The translations under genes were made by a program, and so were the position numbers. A stretch of DNA of 64,000 nt, from assembly GCA_933207985.1 (NCBI GenBank), contig OW240912.1:360772175-360836174 (forward strand). The letters run 5' to 3'. Shown piece after piece: positions 1-9,044 of this stretch. The notes under the pieces are model-generated. The model ran no database searches and had not been told where the DNA came from. It saw only the letters and a program-made list of their open reading frames with translations. The stretch's first letter is position 1, and each line of letters opens with the position of its first letter. Source of the DNA: Pelobates cultripes. Taxonomy: Eukaryota; Chordata; Amphibia; Anura; Pelobatidae.

Positions 1-933
1 GCTATAAGAAGATTGCCAAGAACCTGAAACTGAGCTGCAGCAAGGTAGGCAAGACCATATAGCGGTTTCACAGGAAAGGTTTCACTCAGGACAGGCCTCG
101 CCATGGTCGACCAAAGACATTGAGTGCACATGCTCAGCGTCATATGCAGAGGTTGTCTTTGGGAAATTGACTTATGAGTGCTGCCAGCATTGCTGCAGAG
201 TTTGAAGGGGTGGGGGGTCAGCCTGTCAGTGCTCAACCATACGCTGCACACAATCAAATTGGTCTGCATGGCTGTCATCCCAGAAGGAAGCCTCTTCTAA
301 AGATGATGCACAAGAAAGCCCGCAAACAGACTAAGGACATGGATTACTTGAACCATATTCTGTGGTCCGATGAGATCAAGATAAACTTATTTGGTTCAGA
401 TGGTGTCAAGCGTGTGTCTGGCAGCAATCAGCTGAGGAGTACAAAGACAAGTGTGTCTTGCCAACAGTCATGAATGGTGGTGGGAGTGTCATGGTCTGGG
501 CCTGCATGAGTGCTGCCGGCACTGGGGAGCTACAGTTCATTAAGGGAAACCATGAATGCCGACATGTACTGTGATATACTGAAGCAGAGCATGATCTCCT
601 CCCTTCGGAGACTGGGCCGCAGGGCAGTATGCCAACATGATAACAACCCCAAGCACACCTCCAAGACAACCACTTCTTGCTAAAGAACCTGAAGGTAAAG
701 GTGATGGACTGGCCAAGCATGTCTCCAGACCTAAACCCTATTGAGCATCTGTGGGGCATCCTCAAACGGAAGGTGGGGGAGCGCAAGGTCTCTAACATCC
801 ACCAGCTCCATGATGTCATCATGGAGGAGTGAAAGAGGGCTCCAGTGGCAACCTGTGAAGCTCTGGTGAACTCCATGCACATGAGGTTTAAGGCAGTGCT
901 GGAAAATAATGGTGGCCACACAAAATATTGACA
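1..933 (+). pseudogene. Tc1-like transposase pseudogene
   Basis: Conceptual translation in shifting frames gives the Tc1 transposase order. There is an N-terminal helix-turn-helix stretch (IAKNLKLS, then RFHRKGF) at about 10-85. The first catalytic Asp is in LWSDEIKINLFGSDG near 361-400. A QHDN-like second Asp with PKHTSK is near 630-665. SPDLNPIEHLWG, with the third acidic residue, is near 724-758. Stops and frameshifts interrupt it (for example TAG at 59-61 and TGA at 170-172), so no functional enzyme can be made. The family acts by cut-and-paste at TA dinucleotides. The start codon is outside the window. Confidence 0.85.
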
Positions 934-1085
934 CTTTAAGCCGAACTTGGACATTTCCACTTAGGGGTGTACTCACTTTTGTTGCCAACGGTTTAGACAT
1001 TAATAGCTGTGTGTTGAATTATTTTGAGGGGACAGCAAATTTACATTGTTATACAGGCTGTAAACTTCCTACTTTATATTGTAGC

Positions 1086-2186
1086 TGTAGCAGAACCCCT
1101 TTGGCTGTCCAATACATTCCCTTCATAATGTTACTGTTGAAACCTAAAAGTTTTCCTGTGAACGTATTATAAAGATTTTCCTGTAACTATATGTGGCCAT
1201 ACTAAGATTCATCAAGTTGTTCGGTAAAAAGCTGTACAAGTCTGCATGTGAACGGCTGTATTCACCATCCGAACTAAAGTACAGAACAACCGGACCACCC
1301 TGATGTGAAGGGTGGCTGTAATTTACCTCCCTGTATGCTCGTTACATTCCCCTTGTTAAAACACACAAACGCTCTGCTGTATTCACTGGGTGGCCGGCAT
1401 TAATGCAGCTGAACACGTGGCGGCGGCCATCTTAAACCCCCAAACAGCGGTGTTTGGTCGTCGAGTGTCTGGAACTCAAATCGGACACTCAGCTAACCGA
1501 ACACCGCTAAGACCTCCAGGGCTACAGAAAGTACTTACTGAAACTCACGAACAGCCCGTCGTTCGGTAGGATGAATCCCACGAACAAGGGGATTCATCCG
1601 AATGCTGATTCACCCCTGGATGGCATATACTTTCGGGACTTTTTTGCACGAACATAGACCGACTGCAGGGCCAAAACTCATGGAACTATTTTCAGCTATT
1701 TTGCCCATGCGGTCGGTCAAATCTTTGCTTCCCCATAACTCCCGAACCCCTGGTCTGATATGGGTGATTTCTGAATATGTTTCTCACCCAGATTAAGGCT
1801 ACCAGGGGGTACCACATTTAAAGGTATACCTACCATAGTTGGGGTACATCCAAGAATTGGGGAAAAGTATGCATATTATAATTATGTTAACTGTCAAGCT
1901 AAGGAGAGGAGATGTGTGGGAGGTAACGTCTATGTGATTGGTTACTGTAATAATTATGGTGGGTGCCTCCCTTGCATGGGAGAATCACATAAAAGCAGGG
2001 ATTGTGTCATTAAACCTCAGTTCTACTCCTGATACTGTGTGTCATCCAGTTTTTGAGAAAGGTGATGGGATATTATTGGATTGCCTTGCTGATTGTGTTT
2101 GTTACCCTATTGGATTTACTACTTGTTCCTGAATTATTTTAATGCACCAGTGGAGTTAAGCTGTGGGAAATCATCTCTCCGCTACA
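1086..2186. mobile_element. Solo LTR (1101 bp) with 5-bp target duplication
   Basis: The segment begins TGTAGC and ends GCTACA, the TG...CA inverted ends of an LTR. It is flanked by the direct repeat GTAGC (1081-1085 and 2187-2191), the 5-bp target duplication expected of Gypsy/ERV-type integrases. No gag-pol sequence is present, so this is a solo LTR left by LTR-LTR recombination. Part of it (about 1645-1795) resembles 6595-6720, indicating a related LTR there. The orientation is not determined. Confidence 0.8.
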
Positions 2187-2283
2187 GTAGCAGAGTGTAA
2201 TATCTTCAGTGTTGTCACATAAAACGATATAATAAAATATTTACAAAAATGTGAGGGGTGTACTCACTTTTGTGAGATACTTT

Positions 2284-2600
2284 ATGTTATTTATATATTT
2301 TGCAGTCCACTTATTGGATAATTTTCATGCTCTTTTGGCTCATCTGATTAGTTTTTCTGAAAATGTTTATTTTTTTCGGACTTTGTAGTTCAACTGAAAC
2401 AATTTGTTCTACTGTGCAAGTTTATAAAGAATAAAAATAAAAATATTTAGAGACTGTATTGAATAGCTTCTTTCCCTCTTAACATATTATTTATTAACAT
2501 CCACTTATGCACAAAAGGTAACATATATACTTACGTACCTGTAACATGAATCCTAATAAAAAAACATTCCTTTTGAAAGTTAAATCATACCCCACCCCAT
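2284..2600. other. AT-rich interval without recognised feature
   Basis: No coding exon, RNA gene or repeat end was recognised. If the relict keratin exon at 4886 belonged to a full gene, this stretch would lie in its last intron. Confidence 0.4.
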
Positions 2601-3139
2601 CAGTGGCGTACACATGACCCATGGGGCCCCGGTGCAAAAATTGATCCGTGGCCCCCCATCCCCCCCCGCGCTTACTCGGCGCGGATCGGGGCCGCAACAC
2701 ATGGCTGCGGGCACCTGGTCGTAGGGGTTGCAGGGCTGCGACCCCGCGACCGCGGCATGCACACACACTTAAAGGACCACTACAGACACCCAGATAACAT
2801 CAGCTCAATGAAGTGGTCTGGGTGCCAGGTCCCTCTGGTTTTAACCCTGCAGCTGAAAACATAGCCGTTTCAGAGAAACGGCTATGTTTCACTGAGGGTT
2901 AATCCAGCCTCTAGTGGCTGTCTCATTGACAGCGGCTAGAGGAGCTTCCGCGATTCTCACTGTGAAAATCACAGTGAGAAGACACTGAATGCCCATAGGA
3001 AAGCATTGAGTAATGCTTTCCTATGGGCGGTTTAAATGCACGCGCGCCTCTTGCCGCGCATGTGCATTCGGAGCTGAGAGGAGGAGGGATCCCCAGCGCC
3101 AAGGGAGTCCGACGCTGGAGAAAGGTAAATGCTGAAGAC

Positions 3140-3446
3140 ACACACTCTCACGAACAGACGCATACACACTAGCTAACAAACACACACACATACACACTCA
3201 CAAAACATACACTTTCACTGACAAACACACACTCACTAACAGACATCAAACACACTCAGTAACAGACACACACAGTAACACACTCACTAGCAGACACACA
3301 CCCAATAACACACACACACACACACACACTAACACACAAACACTAACACACACTAACACACACACACACATTAACACACACACACATTAACACACACACA
3401 CACACATTAACACACACACACATTAACACACACACACACACACACA
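3140..3446. repeat. (CA)n-rich microsatellite inside the hAT-like element
   Basis: Runs of CACACA are interspersed with CTAACA/TTAACA units, a decaying CA microsatellite about 300 bp long. Confidence 0.85.
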
Positions 3447-3521
3447 TTTTTTAAAAAATTTAATCCCCCCAACCTCCTTACCTTTTGGAGTGCTGGGGGG
3501 ATTCCCTGGGGTCCAGTGGTG

Positions 3522-3760
3522 CTGCTGACCCCGGCGGGCGGGCTGGCTATCTAGGTGGCCGGTGCGCGAGGGAGCACTCTCTGTGTGCTTCCTCTTCGGC
3601 TCCCTCGCGCGCCGCATGGGGATGCCGGTGCCGGAAGATGACGTCATCTTCCGGCTCCGGCATCAGTGCGGTGCGCGAGGGAGCTGAAGAGGGAGCACAC
3701 AGGGGAGAGTGCTCCCTCGCGCACCGGCCACCTAGATAGCCAGCCCGCCGGGGTCAGCAG
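3522..3760. repeat. Long GC-rich palindrome (two ~120-bp arms) inside the hAT-like element
   Basis: The arms 3522-3642 and 3643-3760 are reverse complements with few mismatches. They meet with no spacer at a TGACGTCA core (about 3639-3646). A transcript or single strand could fold into a ~120-bp hairpin. Apparent reading frames here are by-products of the GC-rich palindrome. Confidence 0.85.
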
Positions 3761-3920
3761 GGCCAGCCTCGGGGGGCCCTGGGGTGGCCGGCTCCTGGGC
3801 CCCCCAGGAGAAGAGGCTGGCCCAGTGGCTACATACCGGGTCGCAGGGGCGGCCGGGCCCCCTGGTGGGCCGGGCCCGGTCGCAGCCGCGACCCCTGCGA
3901 CCCTGGTATGTACGCCACTG

Positions 3921-4885
3921 CACCCCATGCACACACTTAGTTCTAGTTCTTATTTTTCAGTATTGATAAGTGGTAACTGGTTAAATGTTAAGATTTATAT
4001 TGTTGATTAATTTAATTTGTTAAGACCTCAATTTGTAGATTATTCTAGTCTGAACATAATAGTTGTAAAGTTAGTTCATAACCAAAATAAATGTAAAACT
4101 ACTTAAAGGGACATCACCTTGACACAACTGTCTCAATTAAAAGCTTTAGCTTTGAAAGAGACAGTGCCTTACTCTGCAGGCTTAAAGAGCAGGTACATTT
4201 ATTTTTTTCATATTTTCCTGCTTCTTCCTTCTTGTGCTTTCCACACCGACACCTGATCTAACCTATCAGCGTCCTATCCCTAGGAATGCTGGAAAAGTGC
4301 ATTGGGCATCCCTGACAGATTTACACATGTGCAGATGTAATATCTCTTCACCATGCAAAATCCTGACAGGGGAGAAGAGAGGGAGTCTGATCAATGTGAT
4401 CATGTGGAGCAGTCTCCGGTGTCGTGTTACTTTCTCCGGCTTCTGCACAATGATGCCCTGTTTGAGTCATTAGTGGACTGGTCTGAAACTGAGAGGAGTG
4501 AGGCTGAATAAACTCCCCTAGCTGGGAGGCTTGCCCAACAATGCAATCTGATCAAATTAGGCATTTATTATATACTTTTCAAACTTTTTCTTACTATATT
4601 TTAGCTTGTATATTTGTTTAAAAGTGTTTGTTGCCGGTTTCAAAAAAAAATAACTTGACAAAGATCTAGTAGGGTCAAAATATTGCTGCTTAATGCTGAA
4701 ATAAAACTGCCACCTTGAGTACCTGGACCATTGCTTATTCTTCTTATCTGTAAAGTGAAGCCTGGCCAACCTCAGGCTTGGTTGCACTTGGGGACTCGGA
4801 GAGTGCAGCATTCTTTACTTTATTAAAAAAAAAAATTCAAGTGATGCATGTCTCATTATGTTGTTGTCATGTTCATGTTATTTAG
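3921..4885. other. Interval upstream of relict keratin exon, repeat-like, no gene recognised
   Basis: From about 4102 the sequence has the look of a dispersed frog repeat (TTAAAGGGACA-type start), but I could not find its other end. No keratin exon 8 is visible, so if this was an intron its upstream partner lies outside the window. The pyrimidine tract and AG before 4886 resemble a splice acceptor. Confidence 0.4.
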
Positions 4886-5028
4886 CTGTGCTACACTTGA
4901 GCTCAGGAAGATTGTCTCACAGTGGAAGCAGACATCATCACAAATGAGGATTGAGTGCAAGCAGTCGGATAAACTTCAGCCATATCTCCAGAAACAAGCA
5001 CAGCTACGAAAGCAGACACCACTGTTAA
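4886..5028 (+). pseudogene. Terminal exon of a diverged upstream type II keratin, with in-frame TGA
   Basis: This aligns base by base with the last exon of the four keratin genes downstream. It begins CTGTGCTACA right after a TTTAG acceptor (4881-4885), uses the same phase and ends at a TAA (5026-5028) after a His-His-Cys C-terminus, as they do. Its frame is interrupted by TGA at 4945-4947, where the others have a Gly codon (GGA), a single-base change. Downstream of the stop the frame stays open and keratin-like (GLSASS near the start, RHHC at the end). It is either a decayed gene or one whose tail is shortened to about 20 residues. Its other exons are not in this window. Confidence 0.75.
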
Positions 5029-5180
5029 ACTGTGTCCTAAATGTTAGTGATAAAGCTGGAGAAGATTGTAGGGAAAACACTGCCTTCTGGCCATTCTAGA
5101 TATTATGTAGACCTGCAAGAATTATATAAAGCATTTTCTTAACATGTTCACGTTCCTGCTTGCATGTTATTTGCCTTTTC

Positions 5181-5186
5181 AATAAA
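5181..5186 (+). terminator. Polyadenylation signal of the relict keratin
   Basis: An AATAAA lies about 150 bp after the exon's final TAA and is preceded by TTTTC, at a position comparable to the CTTCAATAAA of the intact genes. Confidence 0.6.
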
Positions 5187-5311
5187 CATGCATACTGAGT
5201 TGCAAATGTTTAATAATTTTATTTCATGGCAATTAATTAAGGACATAAATCAACTGAATACTATCTATATATTTTGAAATACAATAAAATGTGGAGACTC
5301 CACATAAGGGA

Positions 5312-5650
5312 TAGTGATGTCGCGAACCCGAAATTTTCGGTTCGCGAACGGCGAACGCGAACTTCCGCAAATGTTCGCGAACCGGCGAACCGCCCGAAAC
5401 GCCATTGACTTCAATGGGGAGGCGAATTTTAAAACACACAGGGACTCTTTCTGGCCACAATAGGGATGGAAAAGTTGTTTCAAGGGGACTAACAACTGGA
5501 CTGTGGCATGCCGGAGGGGGATCCATGGCAAAACTCCCATGGAAAATTACACAGTTGATACAGAGTCTGGTTTTAATCCATAAAGGGCAGAAATCACCTA
5601 ACATTCCTAAATCACAATCAATATGGATTGACACCTGACATATGACATAT
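5312..5650. mobile_element. Fragment of a palindromic DNA element (TAGTGATGTCGCGAAC end)
   Basis: The left end TAGTGATGTCGCGAAC and the following nested TTCGCGAAC/GTTCGCGAA motifs resemble the ends of the element at 9045-10246. No matching right end is found before the tandem repeat, so the copy is truncated or interrupted. The family is not assigned. Confidence 0.5.
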
Positions 5651-5662
5651 TGACACCTTGAC

Positions 5663-6127
5663 ATATGGATTGACACCTGTCCTCAGAGCCCCTGATGCAC
5701 ACGGACACAGAGCAGAATAGAGACTGGTCCCCTACATAGGGTCACTTGGCAGATATGGATTGACACCTGTCCTAAGGATCCCTGATACACACTGACACAG
5801 AGCAGAATAGGGACTGTTCCCCTACATAGGGTCACTTGGCAGATATGGATTGACACCTGTCCTAAGGTTCCCTGATACACACTGACACAGAGCAGAATAG
5901 GGACTGGTCCCCTACATAGGGTCACTTAGCAGATATGGATTGACACCTGTCCTCAGAGACCATGATACACACTGACACAGAGCAGAATAGGACTGTCCCC
6001 TACATAGAGGTCACTTGGCAGATATGGATTGACACCAGTCCTCAGAGACCATGATACACACTGACACAGAGCAGAATAGGGACTGTTACCCCTACATAGG
6101 GTCACTTGGCAGATATGGATTGACACC
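5663..6127. repeat. Tandem repeat, ~90-bp unit, about five copies
   Basis: AGATATGGATTGACACC recurs at 5751, 5841, 5931, 6020 and 6111, a period of 89-91 bp, with a partial first unit at 5663. Each unit also contains CACTGACACAGAGCAGAATAG and CCTACATAGGGTCACTT. The apparent reading frames across it are repeats of the unit, not genes. Confidence 0.92.
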
Positions 6128-8060
6128 TTGTTACAAACTGCTATTTGTAACCGTCCCTTTAAATGGCAAATTGCCCTGCTTCCCTGGGTTGTGGAGAAGC
6201 CTATTTGCCAGCCTCCTCCCGCATGACTATGGCCCCTGGGAGATTGTGAAAATGTATGCACTTTTATTTGGTGTGTATGGCCCTTTAAGACTGTCGGTGG
6301 GCATATTGGGGCTTATGGACTCTTTATGTGACTGGTGCTGGCCCTTTAAACACCTTTTTTGGGACATGGGACATCAGAAAGATTGGGACACTGCCCCTTT
6401 AAGGCCGTGTCCCCAGACTTGTTGGGGACACGGCCCCTTTAAGACGGTGTCCCCTGTGTCCCCAGACCTGGTGCAAACCCTTTGTGCCTGCCTTGCTATT
6501 TCCCACTTGGTTCAGTAAATGGGAAATTATTTCAGCTGCAGAGACTAAGTCCCATTCAGCGATGGGACTTAGTCATTTTTTCAGCCTGAAATAGACCGAC
6601 CTCACAGCCCAAATCTATGGAACTGTTTTGGGCAGGAAAATGTGCTTGCGGTTGGTCATAAAGGGACCTCCAGCTAACTTTTTAACCCCTGGATGTATTT
6701 GGCTGATTTTTGGTTATGTTTATGTTTTAAGTGTGCTGATTCCAAATATGTAATTATGAAGATGGGATGTGTAGTTTTAAAGTTACAGTGTATGGCTAAA
6801 AACTGTATTTTTACTGCCTGTGTTTAATTATGTTAAAAAGATAATTTATGCTGGCACTCAATCACATAGGTGGTGCTGGTATTCGAGGTTATCCCTAAGA
6901 AAGCCCCATAAATATCATACAAAAAATATATATGAATACCGCACTCAATGTTGTAAAATAATAAACCGTAGATAAAGCAGTACTGTAATTGAATTTATTA
7001 TTTTCAATTCTTTGATGTCTAGGTATATAACTTAATATGTGAGATTATAATTTAATCAATGAATATATTACATCATATAGTCAATCGCTATTTACAAAAA
7101 TAACCTCCATAGGTGTTATATAGATAAATAATTGATATATAAACACAGTTGTAAGGATTCCTGTTTGCAAATCTAAGGAAAACCTATCCATATGGATAAT
7201 AGTTGAATCTGTGGTGTTCTATGTGCATAGAAAAAAGAAAAAAGAAAAAACGAATAAAAAATGAAAAAATGGAAAATTGAAAAAATATAAAAGAGAAAAA
7301 AAATAAAAATAAAAAGTGTACAGATAGTAAATGTCCTGATGTACAATAGTCCAGAGAATAGTGCACTTTATATAATAAATAGGTGGATCTCACCAAGTTG
7401 AATATCCAGATGGATTGTAGCCTTAGTAGCAACTGGAAAAAATGAATGAATGAAGACTCTGTGAAGTGTCTATTGGAGGATTTTAAACTGCTGAATTCCT
7501 GCTGTGCGCTGAAAAAAGGACTCAATAAAGGTGTCAGATGTGGTCCTCATATGTCTCCCTCAAAGTTGTTGCTGCTGTGTATCAAATCGGAGTTGTCCGC
7601 AATGAAAGTGTCGTCACAGTACATGGGCCATTTTTTTCTCTTTTATATTTTTTCAATTTTTCATCATTTTTCATATTTCTTTCATTTTTTCATTTTTTTA
7701 TTCATTTTTTCTTTTTTCTTTTTTCTATGTACATAGAACACCACAGATTCAACTATTATCCATATGGATAGGTTTTCCTTAGATTTGCAAACAGGAATCC
7801 TTACAACTGTGTTTATATATCAATTATTTATCTATATAACACCTATGGAGGTTATTTTTGTAAATAGCGATTGACTATATGATGTAATATATTCATTGAT
7901 TAAATTATAATCTCACATATTAAGTTATATACCTAGACATCAAAGAATTGAAAATAATAAATTCAATTACAGTACTGCTTTATCTACGGTTTATTATTTT
8001 ACAACATTGAGTGCGGTATTCATATATATTTTTTGTTTAATTATGTTAATCTCTTCCCAA
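6128..8060. mobile_element. Degenerate LTR-like fragment, interrupted by a giant inverted repeat
   Basis: It starts TGTTACAAACTGC directly after the tandem array. It shares with the solo LTR at 1086-2186 a block containing ATAGACCGAC, TGGAACT, GGTCGGTC/GGTTGGTC and AACCCCTGG (6595-6720 versus 1651-1770). It is interrupted by the 6836-8033 element and resumes at 8034. The right boundary near 8060 is approximate. Confidence 0.5.
6836..8033. mobile_element. Giant inverted-repeat element with 15-bp target-site duplication
   Basis: Two long arms, 6921-7302 and 7631-8034, are reverse complements with only a few differences. They are separated by a ~330-bp spacer and preceded by about 85 bp of unique left sequence. 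TGTTTAATTATGTTA occurs at 6821-6835 and again at 8034-8048. A 15-bp duplication is the size expected of LINE-type target-primed insertion rather than a DNA transposon. The low-complexity reading frames in the arms (poly-Phe and the like) come from AAAAAG runs and are not genes. Confidence 0.8.
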
Positions 8061-8103
8061 ACGTCATTTCGTTCAAAGTGGAGAGAATGTTAAAAAAATA
8101 TAT

Positions 8104-8190
8104 TTTTGTTCGGAGTGTGAGAAATGCTTTTTAGCCGCTTCTAATCTTAAGCATCATTTGAGGAGCCATACAGGAGAGAAACCTTATTTG
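8104..8190 (+). pseudogene. C2H2 zinc-finger gene fragment
   Basis: The translation contains one complete Kruppel-type finger: Cys-x2-Cys (codons from 8107), twelve residues, His (8155-8157), three residues, His (8167-8169), then the linker TGEKPY. It is cut off abruptly at 8190, where U2 snRNA-like sequence starts. The upstream side is out of frame and degenerate. This is a captured or retroposed scrap, not a working gene. Confidence 0.75.
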
Positions 8191-8191
8191 T

Positions 8192-8262
8192 GGTGTGTTT
8201 AGTATTGTTCTGATCAGTTTAATACCTTTCGCGTCTATCAGTGGACGTGTATATGGCAGCCA
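8192..8262 (+). ncRNA. U2 snRNA-like pseudogene fragment, copy 1
   Basis: It contains TTCTGATCAGTTTAATACC, matching the branch-point/stem-loop II region of vertebrate U2 snRNA (TTCTTATCAGTTTAATATC), preceded by GTGTTTAGTATTG (U2: GTGTAGTATCTG). The copy is truncated, is joined directly to the zinc-finger scrap and has lost the Sm site and 3' half. Confidence 0.65.
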
Positions 8263-8480
8263 TTTTAGGAACCGCACACCTGGGACCCGAGCAAGGTCAC
8301 CTCGTTCAACAGGCTTGCAGCGTATCCTCCAGGAAGAAGAGCCTGAACCCTTACCGGCTGCACGTGTCTTACCTGTACATGGAAAGCTGCTCTGGTTCCT
8401 TTTATGAGCCAGCTGCCCGTGAGTTAACATGTCCCGTGGAGAAGCACTCTGTCCTGTAAAGCCTCACCAAAAAAAAGGAG
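8263..8480. other. Unassigned segment between U2-like copies 1 and 2
   Basis: A GC-moderate stretch ends in a short A-rich tract (CACCAAAAAAAAGG, about 8466). It could be another captured transcript fragment, but I do not recognise it. Confidence 0.35.
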
Positions 8481-8563
8481 TGGTGTGTTTAGTATTGTTC
8501 TGATCAGTTTAATACCTTCCGCGCCTCCTATCAGTGGACGTGTACACGGCATTGATTTTTATC
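8481..8563 (+). ncRNA. U2 snRNA-like pseudogene fragment, copy 2
   Basis: The same 5' U2-like block as copy 1, extended to CATTGATTTTTAT, corresponding to the stem IIb and Sm-site region of U2. It is diverged and truncated. Confidence 0.65.
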
Positions 8564-8589
8564 TAAGCCGTAAACTTTTGCACAGCGAA

Positions 8590-8710
8590 GTATATTCAAT
8601 GCCATTGAAAAGGAGAGCATGGCGGTGGTGTGGGCCCTCAAAAAGCTGCAACCTACTTGTATGGACAACCGTTTACCTTACTCACAGATCACATTAAATT
8701 TGGGGCACTG
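8590..8710 (+). pseudogene. LTR-retrotransposon (Gypsy-like) RNase H fragment
   Basis: The translation gives EKESMAVVWALKKLQP and, after a one-base frameshift, LYGQPFTLLTDH. This is the conserved start of the RNase H domain that follows reverse transcriptase in Gypsy-type pol proteins. It is only about 40 residues long, so it is a captured remnant lying between two U2-like copies. Confidence 0.75.
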
Positions 8711-8742
8711 CGCGGTCAAGTTAATGTGACACCAGATAGTAG

Positions 8743-8865
8743 TGGTGTGTTTAGTACTATTTTTATCAGTTTAATACCTTCCGCGTCTCCTATCAGTGGA
8801 CGCGTACACGGCATTGATTTTTGTAACAGGGAGATGGAAGAAGAGGCTTGGTCGGGTCCTCTTAC
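8743..8865 (+). ncRNA. U2 snRNA-like pseudogene fragment, copy 3
   Basis: A longer copy. After the ATCAGTTTAATACC block it continues into CAGGGAGATGGAAGAAGAGGC, corresponding to the U2 3' region (CAGGGAGATGGAATAGGAGC). It is followed by a segment beginning AAATTTGGGGCACTGCGCGG that is shared with the copy 2-3 spacer. Confidence 0.75.
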
Positions 8866-8915
8866 TGCAAATTTGGGGCACTGCGCGGTCAAGCTAATGT
8901 GACACCAGATAGGAG

Positions 8916-9034
8916 TGGTGTGTTTAGTATTGTTCTGATCAGTTTAATACCTTCCGCGTCTCCTATCAGTGGTCGTGTACACGGCATTGATTTTGTAACA
9001 GGGAGATGGAAGAAGAGGCTTGGGTCGTCCTCCT
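8916..9034 (+). ncRNA. U2 snRNA-like pseudogene fragment, copy 4
   Basis: Nearly identical to copy 3, including the CAGGGAGATGGAAGAAGAGGC 3' block. It ends just before the palindromic element at 9045. No proximal or distal snRNA promoter element is recognisable, so it is unlikely to be expressed as a spliceosomal RNA. Confidence 0.75.
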
Positions 9035-9044
9035 AACTGGAGAC

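Larger units (their letters stand above)
1..2283 (+). mobile_element. Decayed Tc1-like transposon, 5' end outside window, split by a solo LTR
   Basis: The left part (1-1085) encodes a broken Tc1-type transposase and the right part (2187-2283) carries the 3' end with the terminal motif GGGGTGTACTCACTTTTGTG, which also occurs at 964-982 just downstream of the transposase. The two halves were one element: the sequence stops at 1085 and resumes at 2187 on either side of an inserted LTR flanked by a 5-bp duplication. The left inverted repeat lies upstream of the window. This is an old, immobile copy. Confidence 0.85.
2601..3920. mobile_element. Non-autonomous hAT-like element (1320 bp)
   Basis: It begins CAGTGGCGTA and ends TACGCCACTG, perfect 10-bp terminal inverted repeats. 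It is flanked on both sides by the 8-bp direct repeat CACCCCAT (2593-2600 and 3921-3928), the target-site size of hAT transposons. No transposase reading frame is present. The interior is GC-rich and holds a CA-rich tract (3140-3446) and a long near-perfect palindrome (3522-3760). Confidence 0.88.

Noticed and set aside
3423..4010. Several 60-114-codon frames in the GC-rich hAT-like element
   Set aside because: They mirror each other across the palindrome and track the CA repeat, with no protein likeness.
5953..6261. Frames of ~100 codons over the 90-bp tandem repeat
   Set aside because: They repeat with the unit. A period of 90, divisible by three, keeps frames open by chance.
7184..7771. 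Phe-rich frames on both strands
   Set aside because: They come from A/G-rich and T/C-rich low-complexity DNA in the two arms of the giant inverted repeat.
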